Positions 37,701-46,704 are shown, counted from the stretch's first letter. The stretch is DNA of 64,000 bases from Metasolibacillus sp. (GCF_025291715.1 NZ_JAMBIZ010000012.1:28203-92202); one strand, 5' to 3'. Notes: a model not told the origin generated them from the sequence alone. A program made the numbers and translations.

Positions 37701-39154
37701 TCAATCCAGCCTGAGCTATTATCTACATATAAGAAGTCGATAAAGCTATCTGTATTAAGGTAGACGCTTTTCTCATTGTTTTTATAGATTGTTTCAATAT
37801 TGTGCACACCGTAAAGGACTAAGTTGCGAGCTGTTTCGATATACATTGTTGTCATATCCGCATATATTTCTACTTGCTCTGCATCACGTGCAATCGTTAC
37901 ACGACTTAACGTATCGTCAGCTGATACAAATGTATAGTTACGTTCAATGAATAGATTTGATACATATGCATCCTCAAAGTCTACGTAACCGTCTGCTTTG
38001 CTCATACGTGCTGAGTAACGTGTATTTGGCTTAGCGTTTTTATCTGGTACAGGCTTTAATACTTCATTATCTTTTGGATTTAAATAGCCATCGTCATCTG
38101 GTACATTCGGCTGTGACCAATCGATAAAGCCTACACCTGAAATGCTTGCAACATTTAGGCTTTCGATGCGCTGTGTGTAATCAGCCAACGTTTTACGTGG
38201 CACCTCAGCAATCGTTGTGCGACCATTTAGCTTCATATTTTTCACACGTAAATAAGTACCGTTAATTGTTAAATTGCCATTAAAGTTTACACCACCGCCA
38301 TCTAATGCGATTAGACGGTTTGCTGTACCAGAGGCATTTAACGTTAGCTCACGAATGCCTGTTAATGTTTTTCCACTAAACGTTCCATCAATAACAGCAC
38401 CCTTTAATGCGGCTGCATTTCCTTCATTAACAAAAGCCTTTAGTGACGAGCCAATTGTGTACTGGACACCGTTAATGTAAATGACATCCCCACGAATATC
38501 GCCCACTTTATAAGATGGATTACCTTTGTCTGCCTTTTCTGCGCGCCAAATAAATGTCGCTAGCTGTGCTCGCGTCACTGTGCCAAATGGCTCAAAAGTA
38601 TTCGCAGTTGTACCCTTTGCGATATTTAAATTATATAAGGTTTGAATATATGCTTCATTTGCATTTTGACTTGTTACATCTTTAAAGTTGTGATTAATCT
38701 TTGACGCCACTTCAAGCTGGAAGCCAAGTGTAAGGGCTTTTGCAATTTGACCACGTGTAATTAATTCATTCGGCTTGAATGATTTATCATTAAAGCCATC
38801 AATTACGCCTTCATTGGCAATCGCTGCAATGTATGCATAGTACGGGTGCGATTGTGGTACGTCTTTAAAGCCTGGATTTTGTTGGCGTGCGATATTTAAT
38901 CCCATTGCAATCGCAAGAGCTTTTGCTGCCTCACCTCTAGTCACAGCCTCGCTTGGTCTGAACGTGCCATCGCTATAGCCGCTTATCACACCACGGTTCA
39001 CTAAATCTAATACTGGTTTATAATAATCCGCATTGGGATTTAAATCTTTAAATACATATGCATTTGCTGCTGGTGGCAATGCAACAAGAATACCGCTAGA
39101 TGCTAAAACTGTCGCAACTGCTGCTTTGCTTAATTTTTTATATTTATTTTTCAT
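34781..39154 (-). CDS. Giant S-layer-homology surface protein with Ig/fibronectin-like modules
   Basis: The 1457-aa exported protein starts with a signal peptide (about residues 1-32, VALPPAANA). Three N-terminal SLH motifs follow: FKDLNPNADYYKPVLDLVNR, FKDVPQSHPYYAYIAAIANE and FKDVTSQNANEAYIQTLYNL. Residues about 215-520 form a region with repeated single-strand steps (LTINGTYLRVKNMKLNGRTT, SLNVASISGVGF), suggesting a beta-solenoid. After an acidic linker (NDDDKMGNITDPDGKPIDRE) come several fibronectin-III/Ig-like modules, with 'T.TSFTITGLDEETEYVLYLVVVDNAGNAS' type cores and Big-like folds. It is likely an S-layer or S-layer-associated protein. AAGGAGGGG precedes the ATG. Confidence 0.9.
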   Translation of the reverse strand: MKNKYKKLSKAAVATVLASSGILVALPPAANAYVFKDLNPNADYYKPVLDLVNRGVISGYSDGTFRPSEAVTRGEAAKALAIAMGLNIARQQNPGFKDVPQSHPYYAYIAAIANEGVIDGFNDKSFKPNELITRGQIAKALTLGFQLEVASKINHNFKDVTSQNANEAYIQTLYNLNIAKGTTANTFEPFGTVTRAQLATFIWRAEKADKGNPSYKVGDIRGDVIYINGVQYTIGSSLKAFVNEGNAAALKGAVIDGTFSGKTLTGIRELTLNASGTANRLIALDGGGVNFNGNLTINGTYLRVKNMKLNGRTTIAEVPRKTLADYTQRIESLNVASISGVGFIDWSQPNVPDDDGYLNPKDNEVLKPVPDKNAKPNTRYSARMSKADGYVDFEDAYVSNLFIERNYTFVSADDTLSRVTIARDAEQVEIYADMTTMYIETARNLVLYGVHNIETIYKNNEKSVYLNTDSFIDFLYVDNSSGWIDLGEHVYIDRVVLPKDKKPNQIFDDFENDDDKMGNITDPDGKPIDREEEDKEIPDETRPVATITSVDTAGVTATATFTSNEDGTYYWVALEATKKAPTIREILQQNAEKRGTVKANTPTSFTITGLDEETEYVLYLVVVDNAGNASEKVEYDFTTKDGTPPRVGNLTAEPMHGGQRVKFSFTPSEPGDYYYYIRRATTAPDPTTADIIRDHTGKGTATSRSKVEQIIAEREANTEYQIYVVMIDKSGNISENPPAKATVTTSAIDNVHPYVSNPELVRYNDNQFYLYVNERLDPETANNVENYNLSGSVIINIDGQQTIKPSKVEYQENGNRPRILLTIPSQTGFVNGDTLRVTVLPGVKDLANLDFENLNTLPPNSTVPPRNYATYTHTDAVEPVIKNIDITKNAGSDLAKVEYEANKAGLTYYLIMPNTTDLAALGIDEQDFYNEFGARPSGKFDTTTSDSGKIYIGGLKDAIPTEVGKQDFNIDLSSLRLDPFTTYDVFMVLRDRSGKLSKIVRKEIIADTKPPLVYPDSIKVTPVGGDNVPANRRDREATLSFHSLEAGTVFYKAIEKWVVDDATMGTMKLNPLIYDTNGNLKPIEGTTNSSQSNAEREAAFKSIGGVNDSQMVSGDNNITIRNLTAHREYVLYMGVKDTHGNFTVYSMNATNPPSDLNQPNGSVMWQEFYSDGTKPHIVDQLIYRNTDGTFTITFSEAIMRQKYTGNISGVPSADLNKSSIPASGTFDLSTILDITNSAGNPITSEYEFVSYTVGTSTTSQSKLVFKPTASGTLDKTITIKMKDMPNAYDYQGQNAFNLEDFGHYVYPGLISNEIYDAIVTGTNIGTPSVPASKTMRTVVYVDADLSYKQRYYYAVTGSATDIDAQTVINLVNNPNTPNNTILAYGSGDLVAASAAEKQFTLNLEAPKAVGTNNPVFTRGNNFFIFTVDRFGNIVWAVDRDNPAVKYRKLGDGIGLNP

Positions 39155-39620
39155 ATGCCCCTCCTTATAATATAGAAAAAGAAATCTATAATATTATTAT
39201 CGGCTATAAAAGTTATACATTCATAGAAGAACATAAAAAATGCAGCTGACTTTACATAATCACAAATCATTTGAATATTTTGTCGATAAATGATAGAATT
39301 TCTCTAAAAATAAAGTCCTTTCTACTCACATTTCCTTTTACTTTATCAATTACATATCTCAAATATAAAACTATCTTCTTATTGCATAAATAATCGGCAC
39401 TTATATTCACACCTTTTCCACTATAGTAGAGACAAGCTTTTCATAGTAGTATTGTTGTTAAATAATGTGCTTTATGATGTGAATGTATTGTTTTACCCCT
39501 CTTATAATTACCAGGAAATTTTTAAACAAGCAACTTTGTCAAATACACTTTCATTTTAAACTAGCATATTAATGATATTCACTCATTTGTAAGTTATTTA
39601 AAGAAAGGGGTTACTATACT
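39155..39620. other. Gene-free divergent region between the giant SLH and CAP-domain genes
   Basis: The 466-bp region is very AT-rich and holds the promoters of both flanking genes. On the minus strand a TATTATAG-type -10 lies about 35 bp before the SLH ribosome site. No repeat, RNA structure or coding frame with a ribosome site was found. Confidence 0.4.
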
Positions 39621-40544
39621 ATGTTTAAAAAATGGTTAGTCGCAATCGTTGTCGCTTGCTCTATCTTTACTATATCTTCCACAACTACCCATGTAGATGC
39701 CAGTACATCTACTTCACAGGTTACGAAAACAAAGGTGACCGCTGCTCAGCAAAAGGTATATAAAAAGTTCCACTCAGAATACGATATGATGTGGGAAATG
39801 GAGAAAAAGGATTACAAAAACTTTTATTTAGTTGGACGCAAAAATAATGAGGTCGTTGGTGGCTATGATACACGTAAAGGACAAAGCTTATTTGGCATTA
39901 AAATTGGCGATTCAAGCAGTACAGTCACAAAAAAATATGGCAAGCCCGTTGACAGCATTCTTAAAAACAACACAGCATACAAACAAAGTTATGTAGATGG
40001 CAATGGCAAAGTAACTTCTGGCACATATTTCATCGACGGTAAATATGTAACGTTTTTCTATGATTTACATGCTAAAAACACAGTGCGCTCTATTTTATGG
40101 GTGACAGAGAAAACTGAGCTAACAAAGAAAGGCTTCTTTAGCGCTTCTTCCAATGATTTGCGCAACAGCTTCGAAGAATTAGCATTTCATTTAATGAATC
40201 AAGCGCGTGTAGCAAATGGCGTACCAGCGTTATTGTATGAATCACAATATAATTTTGTCGGTCGTCAGCATAGCCGAGATATGATTTACTATAATTTCTT
40301 TGACCATAAAGGCAAGGATGGTAAACAGCCTTGGGATCGCATGAAGGCTGGCGGTATCAAATTTACAGCAAGTGGTGAAAACCTAGCTTATGGTCAATAC
40401 AGTGCAATTCATGCACATGAAGCATTAATGAATTCCATTGGTCACCGCGAAAATATTTTACAAGCAAAATTCGCACATTCATTTATCGGTGTACAATTCT
40501 CAAACACAAATATTCCGTACTTTACAATCGGGTTTTATAAATAA
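39621..40544 (+). CDS. Secreted CAP-domain protein (SCP/PR1-like)
   Basis: The 307-aa protein has a signal peptide (WLVAIVVACSIFTISSTTTHVDA). A CAP-associated N-terminal domain follows (about 60-165, GIKIGDSSSTVTKKYGKPVD and YVTFFYDLHAKNTVRSILWV). The C-terminal CAP domain (about 190-307) contains LNQARVANG-type helix, RQHSRDMIYYNFFDHKG, SGENLAYG and HRENIL, which give the conserved His/Glu pocket. This is the domain pair of B. subtilis YkwD/YlbC-like proteins, whose role in spores or at the surface is not well known. AAAGGGG lies about 10 nt before the ATG. The gene is monocistronic. Confidence 0.9.
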   Translation: MFKKWLVAIVVACSIFTISSTTTHVDASTSTSQVTKTKVTAAQQKVYKKFHSEYDMMWEMEKKDYKNFYLVGRKNNEVVGGYDTRKGQSLFGIKIGDSSSTVTKKYGKPVDSILKNNTAYKQSYVDGNGKVTSGTYFIDGKYVTFFYDLHAKNTVRSILWVTEKTELTKKGFFSASSNDLRNSFEELAFHLMNQARVANGVPALLYESQYNFVGRQHSRDMIYYNFFDHKGKDGKQPWDRMKAGGIKFTASGENLAYGQYSAIHAHEALMNSIGHRENILQAKFAHSFIGVQFSNTNIPYFTIGFYK

Positions 40545-40550
40545 CAAAAA

Positions 40551-40594
40551 AAGTCCAAGCTACAGAATCACTTCAATTCTGTAGCTTGGGCTTT
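40551..40594. terminator. Bidirectional terminator
   Basis: An 18-bp stem, AAGTCCAAGCTACAGAAT (40551-40568) with its partner at 40576-40593 (one G-T pair). A- and T-runs lie on both sides; it serves the CAP gene and the convergent TRAP operon. Confidence 0.9.
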
Positions 40595-40603
40595 TAAATA
40601 TCT

Positions 40604-41878
40604 CTATTTAATGAGAGACGGTAGCCATGTAGATAGAGCTGGTACGAATGTAATAATTAATACATCAACGATTAAAATAAGTATCAATGGTATAGCAAAT
40701 TTCGCAATCCTCATAATGCTGACATTGGTCAGCTTGGCGACGACGAACAAATCGATACCGACTGGTGGTGTTACTAATCCAATCGCTAAGTTACATACCA
40801 TAATAATACCGAAGTGTACTGGATCAATGCCTAGATTTAAAGCTGTTCCTAACAATAATGGTACTAAAATTAGGATCGCTGCTCCACCCTCTAAGAACAT
40901 ACCTGCAATAAATAAAATAATATTGACCATAATTAGGAATACGTATTTATTTGTTACGAACGATGAGATAGAATCATAAATCATATCAGGCACACTGTTA
41001 ATACCAATAAAGAAGCCAAATACTCCCGCAGCCCCAATGACTAACATAATAACAGAGCTATTCACAGCACTCTCTTTAAATACTTGTCCTAATTTAGCAA
41101 TTGTTAAATCTCGGTAAACAAACATGCCAACAAAAACAGAGTATGCAACAGCTACTACTGAAGCTTCCGTTGGTGTAAACACACCTGAATAAATTCCACC
41201 TAATACGATTAACGGCATTAAAATTGCTAAAATCGCTTCTTTAAATGCTTGGAAAATTTGAGGGAAATCCTTCTTCTCCTCTCCAACATAGCCATTCTTT
41301 TTTGCAATAAATAAAGCGCTTACTAATAGAGAGAATGTAATTAATAAACCTGGCAGGATACCTGCAATGAATAAGTCACCAATTGAAACCTCTGCCGCAA
41401 CACCGTATAAAATCATCGCGATACTTGGTGGAATAATGATTCCAAGAGCGCCCGCTACCGCTTGGTTCGCTGCTGCATATTCAATTTTATAGCCTTTGGC
41501 AATCATCGCTGGAATCAAAATCGAGCCAATTGCCGCTGTTGTTGCAGCTCCAGAGCCTGAAATGGCAGCAAAGAACATCGATGTTACAATAGCAACCATC
41601 GCTAAACCACCTGTGAAATGTCCTACTAAAGATGTAGCAAAATTCACAAGTCGTTTAGACATGCTTCCTGCACCCATAATATTCCCTGCTAAAATAAAGA
41701 ATGGAATCGCCATTAATGGGAATGAGTTTAACGATACAAAAATTCGCTGTGGTATGATTTCCAATGGCAATGTATCATGCATTAATACCCCTATTACCGT
41801 TGAAAGGCCAAGGGAGAATGCAATTGGTACACTTAAAAACATAAAAACAAAAAGTGACACGAAAAACGCGATTAACAT
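40604..41878 (-). CDS. dctM: TRAP transporter large permease subunit (DctM type)
   Basis: The 424-aa protein has about 12 membrane helices and the DctM hallmarks FVSLNSFPLMAIPFFILAGN, SGSGAATTAAIGSILIPAM, GIIIPPSIAMILYG and FTPTEASVVAV. It is the ion-coupled translocating subunit of a tripartite TRAP uptake system driven by the sodium or proton gradient. Its ATG directly follows the dctQ stop (41879), with GGGAGAG upstream. It is the last gene of the leftward catabolic operon. TRAP systems import organic or sugar acids and some polyols. Confidence 0.95.
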   Translation of the reverse strand: MLIAFFVSLFVFMFLSVPIAFSLGLSTVIGVLMHDTLPLEIIPQRIFVSLNSFPLMAIPFFILAGNIMGAGSMSKRLVNFATSLVGHFTGGLAMVAIVTSMFFAAISGSGAATTAAIGSILIPAMIAKGYKIEYAAANQAVAGALGIIIPPSIAMILYGVAAEVSIGDLFIAGILPGLLITFSLLVSALFIAKKNGYVGEEKKDFPQIFQAFKEAILAILMPLIVLGGIYSGVFTPTEASVVAVAYSVFVGMFVYRDLTIAKLGQVFKESAVNSSVIMLVIGAAGVFGFFIGINSVPDMIYDSISSFVTNKYVFLIMVNIILFIAGMFLEGGAAILILVPLLLGTALNLGIDPVHFGIIMVCNLAIGLVTPPVGIDLFVVAKLTNVSIMRIAKFAIPLILILIVDVLIITFVPALSTWLPSLIK

Positions 41879-42373
41879 TTATTTCTCTCCCTTCCCTACA
41901 AACTCTTCAATCATGCATGCAATTGAATTGATAAGCATTAATATTCCACCTAAAGGTAAAGATAAATAAATTATTTGCATGGATACGCCTAATGAAGGTG
42001 CTTTTTGATTACTAAAGCTCTCTGCCATCGCATAGCCATATTTAATTAAAATAATAAAGAAAACAATTGAAACAAGTTGAATAATAATTACTAATACTTT
42101 TCTCGGTGTTCCAGCCAATTTCTCAAGCAGTAGTTCCACCGAAATTAGTTCATTTCCTCTAAGTGCTAGTGAAGCACCAATAAAAATCATAAATATCATT
42201 AAAAATCGTGATAGCTCTTCTGACCAAGCTAATGAAGAGCCTACAACAAAGCGAGAAAACACTTGCCAGAAAATAATAGCAGTCATTACTGCCAACATAG
42301 CCATCAACACGTAACCCATTGCTTTATTAATGATATCTACGATACGTATATATCCTCGTAGTACAGCTTTCAA
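41879..42373 (-). CDS. dctQ: TRAP transporter small permease subunit (DctQ type)
   Basis: The 164-aa protein has four membrane helices and the DctQ motifs WQVFSRFVVGSSLAWSEELSRFLMIFMIFIGAS cut within the conserved W-x-E-E region, and LRGNELISVELL. It starts at a TTG (42371-42373), with GAGAGGTGA 6 nt upstream and no better ATG. A strong hairpin separates it from the binding-protein gene, so the permeases are probably made at a lower level than DctP. Confidence 0.92.
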   Translation of the reverse strand: MKAVLRGYIRIVDIINKAMGYVLMAMLAVMTAIIFWQVFSRFVVGSSLAWSEELSRFLMIFMIFIGASLALRGNELISVELLLEKLAGTPRKVLVIIIQLVSIVFFIILIKYGYAMAESFSNQKAPSLGVSMQIIYLSLPLGGILMLINSIACMIEEFVGKGEK

Positions 42374-42403
42374 TATGTTTCACCTCTCATGATTTGGCTA
42401 TTA

Positions 42404-42449
42404 AAAACAGCACTTTGTACGGTATACATTCGTTACAAAGTGCTGTTTT
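42404..42449 (-). terminator. Intercistronic hairpin between dctP and dctQ
   Basis: Perfect 16-bp arms, AAAACAGCACTTTGTA (42404-42419) and TACAAAGTGCTGTTTT (42434-42449). Read leftward, the stem is followed by TTTTTA, so it is a full intrinsic terminator inside the operon. It could act as an attenuator or mRNA stabiliser that raises DctP over the permeases. Confidence 0.85.
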
Positions 42450-42475
42450 CGCAATTAGAATGCAACTAGCAATAT

Positions 42476-43483
42476 TTAATATGATGTATTTTGGATTTTT
42501 TCAATTAATTCTTCGCCAAGCTTAGGAGCCCATTTCTCATATACAGAAGTTACAGTTGCTTTAAATGATTCCTTGTCTGGCTCAGTAATTTGATTGCCAT
42601 TTTCTAATAAAAATTCACGCGCTTCATTGATTTTGTCTTGGTTTGCTTGACGACCGAATTCAGCTGCTACTTTACCTGCTTCTACTACCGCCTCTTGCTG
42701 TTCTGGCGTTAAGCTATTAAATGTTTTTGTACTAATTGAAATTGTTGCAGCACTGAAACGATCTCCTAGCTCCGCCACATAATCTTGTACTTCAAAAATC
42801 TTTGAAGATTGGATTGTTGCTAAAGAGTTTGAATGTCCGTCAATAACACCTTGCTGTAAGCCTGTAAATACTTCCGTCCAAGCCATTGGTGTTGGCTCTG
42901 CGCCAAATGCTTTCCATGTGTCGATTTGAATTTCATTTTCTTGAACACGGATTTTCATTTTCTTTACATCTTCAACACTGTTAATCGCGTTATTTGATGT
43001 TGTAGCAACAAAGCCATTTTCTAACCAGCCTAACGTCTTTACATTACCTTCTGTCTCAAATTTACTACTCAAACCCTCACCAATCTCGCCATCTAATACG
43101 CTGTATGCATGCTCGCGATTATCAAAAATAAACGGTAAGTCTAATACGTTAAATTCTGGCACCCAGTTCCCTACAGGTCCTACTGATTGGATTGCCATAT
43201 CAGCTGAACCCATGCCCATTAATTCAAATACTTCACGCTCTCCACCTAAAGAGTTGTTCGCATGGATTTTTACTGTTACTTGATTGTCCGTTAATTTTTC
43301 AATTTCCTCTTTAAATTTTTTTGCTGTTAAACCAAATTTCGCATCCTCCGGTTCAGGAATACTTAAATCGAGAACAACCTGCTTACCTGATTCACCTGTA
43401 GCCCCTTCCTTTTTATCAGAACCACAAGCAGCTAAAATTACCATTAATAGAGCCGACATCATAACCATTATTAGTTTTTTCAT
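42476..43483 (-). CDS. dctP: TRAP transporter substrate-binding lipoprotein (DctP type)
   Basis: The 335-aa protein has a lipoprotein signal (lipobox LAAC, Cys20) and the DctP fold: LGGEREVFELMGMGSADMAIQ, the segment KKMKIRVQENEIQIDTWKAFGAEPTPMAWTEVFTGLQQGVIDG (seen here as KIRVQEN, then GAEPTPMAWTEVFTGL) and a C-terminal helix. The Arg of K-I-R-V usually binds the substrate carboxylate, so an acid such as a sugar acid is likely. AAAAGGGG precedes the ATG. Confidence 0.95.
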   Translation of the reverse strand: MKKLIMVMMSALLMVILAACGSDKKEGATGESGKQVVLDLSIPEPEDAKFGLTAKKFKEEIEKLTDNQVTVKIHANNSLGGEREVFELMGMGSADMAIQSVGPVGNWVPEFNVLDLPFIFDNREHAYSVLDGEIGEGLSSKFETEGNVKTLGWLENGFVATTSNNAINSVEDVKKMKIRVQENEIQIDTWKAFGAEPTPMAWTEVFTGLQQGVIDGHSNSLATIQSSKIFEVQDYVAELGDRFSAATISISTKTFNSLTPEQQEAVVEAGKVAAEFGRQANQDKINEAREFLLENGNQITEPDKESFKATVTSVYEKWAPKLGEELIEKIQNTSY

Positions 43484-43519
43484 AAGATAACCCCTTTTTT
43501 ATGATTAAATATTGTGAAA

Positions 43520-44578
43520 TTAAGATTGTTTTAAATATGCAATTAAAGCATCTGTTACTTCTGTTGTTGTTGCAGAGCCTTTTAAATCTTTCGTTTTAAT
43601 ATTTGATTTCAATGTGTATTCAATAGCCGAGAGAAGCTTTTCACCTAATTGTTCATGCCCAAGGAAATCTAGCATTAATTTACCTGTCCAAATTTGCCCT
43701 AATGGGTTAGCTACACCTAAGCCAGCGATATCGGGTGCTGAGCCATGTACAGGCTCAAACATAGATGGGTATTCTCTTTCTACATTTAAGTTGGCAGCAG
43801 GTGCAATACCGATACTTCCCATAATCGCACCACCAATATCCGTTAAAATATCACCGAACAAATTGGATGCTACGACTACATCATATTCTGCAGGCTTCAT
43901 AATCATATAAGCAGCCATTGCATCGATATGTGCGCTACTCTGCTGCAACTCATCGTATTTAGAGACTACGTCATGGAAAACATCATCCCAGAATGGCATG
44001 CTATGCGATAAGCCATTCGATTTTGTGACACTCGTTATTTTCTTTGAGCGCTTTGATGCTAATTCGCAAGCATAGGCGATAGCACGCTCAGTACCTTTGC
44101 GAGTAAATACCGCATTTTGAATCGCAATTTCATCACTCCCTGAATGCATACGACCACCGCTATCAGAATACTCGCCTTCAGAATTTTCACGAACAACGAC
44201 AATATCAAAGCTTCCAGGGTTTTTTAATGGTGATTCTAAGCCTTGTAATAATTTCGCAGGGCGCACATTAATTTGTTGCTTCAGCCCTCTGCGAATTTTT
44301 ATTAATAAGCCCCATAATGAAATATGGTCTGGTACTAATTCTGGCAATCCTACAGCACCTAAGAAAATTTGGTCGTATTTTTTTAATATTTCTAGCCCAT
44401 CCTCAGGCATCATTTCACCATGCTCTAAATAATAATCGCAGCCCCAAGGTAAAATATCCCACTCAAATTGGAAGCCCCCATCTAGCTCTGCTAATGCATC
44501 TAGTACACGCATCGCTTCTGGCACAACTTCTTTTCCAATACCATCCCCTGGGATTGTTGCAATTCGATAAGTTTTCAT
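43520..44578 (-). CDS. Tartrate / D-malate dehydrogenase family enzyme
   Basis: The 352-aa protein belongs to the isocitrate/isopropylmalate dehydrogenase family and oxidatively decarboxylates a 2-hydroxy acid. The segment GLPELVPDHISLWGLLIKIRRGLKQQINVRPAKLL-type loop (LVPDHISLWGLLIKIRR) is typical of the tartrate/D-malate branch (TtuC, DmlA, B. subtilis YcsA), not of LeuB. The active-site block ENSEGEYSDSGG and metal-binding DVVVASNLFGDILTDIGG are complete. Choice of substrate (tartrate, D-malate or another 2-hydroxy acid) cannot be made. It sits between dctP and a polyol-type dehydrogenase. Confidence 0.88.
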   Translation of the reverse strand: MKTYRIATIPGDGIGKEVVPEAMRVLDALAELDGGFQFEWDILPWGCDYYLEHGEMMPEDGLEILKKYDQIFLGAVGLPELVPDHISLWGLLIKIRRGLKQQINVRPAKLLQGLESPLKNPGSFDIVVVRENSEGEYSDSGGRMHSGSDEIAIQNAVFTRKGTERAIAYACELASKRSKKITSVTKSNGLSHSMPFWDDVFHDVVSKYDELQQSSAHIDAMAAYMIMKPAEYDVVVASNLFGDILTDIGGAIMGSIGIAPAANLNVEREYPSMFEPVHGSAPDIAGLGVANPLGQIWTGKLMLDFLGHEQLGEKLLSAIEYTLKSNIKTKDLKGSATTTEVTDALIAYLKQS

Positions 44579-44594
44579 TCAGTTATAGCCCCCT

Positions 44595-45635
44595 CTATTT
44601 ACTTGGATAAACAATGACTTTAATCGAATCCAAATGCGTTTCCGTCGCCTTCTTCATTGCCTCACTAATATCTTTTAACTCAAAAGTAGATGTAATGACT
44701 GTACCAATAACTTCTTTTAACTCTTTTAATATAGTAATTGCTAACGGGAATGTGTTCGCATAGCGGTACACGGTAATTAAATCTAATTCTCGTTGTAGCA
44801 TTAATGTTAAATCGATTGGTACTTCCGCACCCTTAGGGAAGCCGATACTTACGAGTTTGCCACCCTTTTTTAATGCTTGAATACCGCTTTGAATTGCAGG
44901 TTTTGCGCCAGACGTTTCAATAACAATATCGAAATAATCCTTTGGAATTTCCTCTGCAGGAATATGGACAGTATTTGTTGCACCTAATCCAACAGCGACT
45001 TGTAATTTATGTTCAACCATATCCGTAACAAAGATTTCACTCGCATTATAGAAGCTTGCTGCACAGGCGCACATTAACCCTACTGGTCCCATTCCAGTGA
45101 TTAAAACACGCATCCCTGGGCGTAGATTTGCCCGTCTTAATGCATGGATTGCGACAGATAATGGCTCCGCCAATGTGGCTTCCTCAAATGTTAGCTCGTC
45201 TGGAATCGGGAATACGAAATCCTCAGGATGGCTAACATATTGACGTAATGCGCCTTTATGTGGTGGTGTTGATAAAAAGACCACTTTATCGCACAGATTA
45301 TATTTGCCATTTCTACATTTTTCGCACTTACGGCATGGAACTCCTGGTTCAACTGTCACTCGATCACCAACAGCAAAATTTGTTACTTCTTCACCGATTT
45401 CAACAACTGTACCAGCAAATTCATGTCCTTGAATATGGGGATATTGTACGGTTCTTGCACCGATATGTCCGTGTTGATAATAGTGTATATCAGAGCCACA
45501 AATGCCTACAGCTTCTACTTTTACTAACACTTCGTTTGGCAGCACCTCAGGTATTGTGTCGTAATCTACTTCTACTTGTGAAAGCCCAATTAAACTTGCA
45601 ACTTGCATTTTTTGATTTCGATCTACTGTCCTCAC
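44595..45635 (-). CDS. Zinc-dependent polyol dehydrogenase (sorbitol/xylitol dehydrogenase-like MDR)
   Basis: The 346-aa medium-chain dehydrogenase has the catalytic zinc segment GICGSDIHYYQHGHIG, IQGHEFAGTVVEIG with GHE, and the structural zinc cluster CRKCEKCRNGKYNLC. The nucleotide-binding motif GMGPVGLMCA and the following Asp (VTDM) favour NAD. CGSDIHYY..G is typical of the sorbitol/xylitol/L-iditol dehydrogenase branch. The GTG at 45635 was chosen as start because GGAGTGAT lies about 9 nt upstream; the ATG ten codons later lacks a ribosome site. Confidence 0.88.
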   Translation of the reverse strand: MRTVDRNQKMQVASLIGLSQVEVDYDTIPEVLPNEVLVKVEAVGICGSDIHYYQHGHIGARTVQYPHIQGHEFAGTVVEIGEEVTNFAVGDRVTVEPGVPCRKCEKCRNGKYNLCDKVVFLSTPPHKGALRQYVSHPEDFVFPIPDELTFEEATLAEPLSVAIHALRRANLRPGMRVLITGMGPVGLMCACAASFYNASEIFVTDMVEHKLQVAVGLGATNTVHIPAEEIPKDYFDIVIETSGAKPAIQSGIQALKKGGKLVSIGFPKGAEVPIDLTLMLQRELDLITVYRYANTFPLAITILKELKEVIGTVITSTFELKDISEAMKKATETHLDSIKVIVYPSK

Positions 45636-45641
45636 AATTTA

Positions 45642-46691
45642 TCACTCCAAATTTGTTGATTCATCATATTGAATAAGCACCTTGCCACATTGCTTTTCCT
45701 CGCATAATTGGAATGCTTTTTGCCAATCATTTAAGTTCATCACATGTGTAATAATAGGCTTTAGATTGATTTGATTTTGATCATAAATTTTCATCACTCT
45801 TTCCCAAGTTGTTATAGAGTGTGCTAATGACCCATATACTTGCAATTGCTTGTATAAAATCGTATCGAAATCTAGGGTAAACGCTTTCCCAACAATCCCT
45901 ACTTGAATATGCTGCCCTCGCTTTTTCACTTGCTCTAAACAGCTACTAATCGCCATAGGGGCTCCCGTACAATCAATCGTAATATCAACACCTTGATTGT
46001 TCGTCTCCTCAGCTACAATATTTGCTAAATTTTCCTGCTGCACATTAATTACCCGTGCAGCACCAAGCTCCTTAGCAATTTCTAAGCGTTGTGCATCAAC
46101 ATCTGTACCGCTTACTAACACTTTACAACCTTTGATAGCTAATAACGACATGCAAATTAAACCAATTGGACCCGGACCAGACAATAAGACAATATCGCCA
46201 CTTTTAATATCTGTTAGCTCCTCAATTGCTTGTACAGCACAAGCTAAAGGCTCTGCTAAAGCACCTTCTTGCAAGGATACGTGCTTAGGTAGTTTATAAA
46301 CTGCCTCTTCCTTAATAGAAAGATATTTTGTAAAACTACCATCTACTCCATGTCCCATTCCTCGGCGTGTCTCACAAAACATGTAATAGCCTGTTTTACA
46401 ATGAACACATTTACCACAAGTACGCTCTGTTGAGCCAAGCACTGTGACGCGATCTCCTATTTTTAAGTTTTGAACATCTTTTCCTGTTTCGACGATGACA
46501 CCTGAGCATTCATGGCCAAGTATAACAGGTGGGTAGCTTTTAAATGTATCATGATAAATATGCAAATCTGTTCCGCAAATACCTGTATAAGCAATTTCGA
46601 CTTTTACTTCATGTTCATGACAAGTCGGTTCTTCTACTGTTCCAACCTCGATATTGCCTACGCCGCCTTTCGTTTTTAACAGTGCTTGCAT
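45642..46691 (-). CDS. Second zinc-dependent alcohol/polyol dehydrogenase (MDR)
   Basis: The 349-aa enzyme has TGICGTDLHIYHDTF with the catalytic Cys, ILGHECSGVIVETG, the structural zinc cluster CGKCVHCKTGYYMFC and the nucleotide motif SGPGPIGLICMS. CGTDLHIY resembles the threonine-3-dehydrogenase/2,3-butanediol/sorbitol branch. Two different MDR dehydrogenases side by side suggest two oxidations at different carbons, or both sides of a polyol-ketose exchange. AAGGGGGA precedes the ATG; only 6 nt separate it from the next gene. Confidence 0.86.
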   Translation of the reverse strand: MQALLKTKGGVGNIEVGTVEEPTCHEHEVKVEIAYTGICGTDLHIYHDTFKSYPPVILGHECSGVIVETGKDVQNLKIGDRVTVLGSTERTCGKCVHCKTGYYMFCETRRGMGHGVDGSFTKYLSIKEEAVYKLPKHVSLQEGALAEPLACAVQAIEELTDIKSGDIVLLSGPGPIGLICMSLLAIKGCKVLVSGTDVDAQRLEIAKELGAARVINVQQENLANIVAEETNNQGVDITIDCTGAPMAISSCLEQVKKRGQHIQVGIVGKAFTLDFDTILYKQLQVYGSLAHSITTWERVMKIYDQNQINLKPIITHVMNLNDWQKAFQLCEEKQCGKVLIQYDESTNLE

Positions 46692-46704
46692 TTATAAATC
46701 CCCC

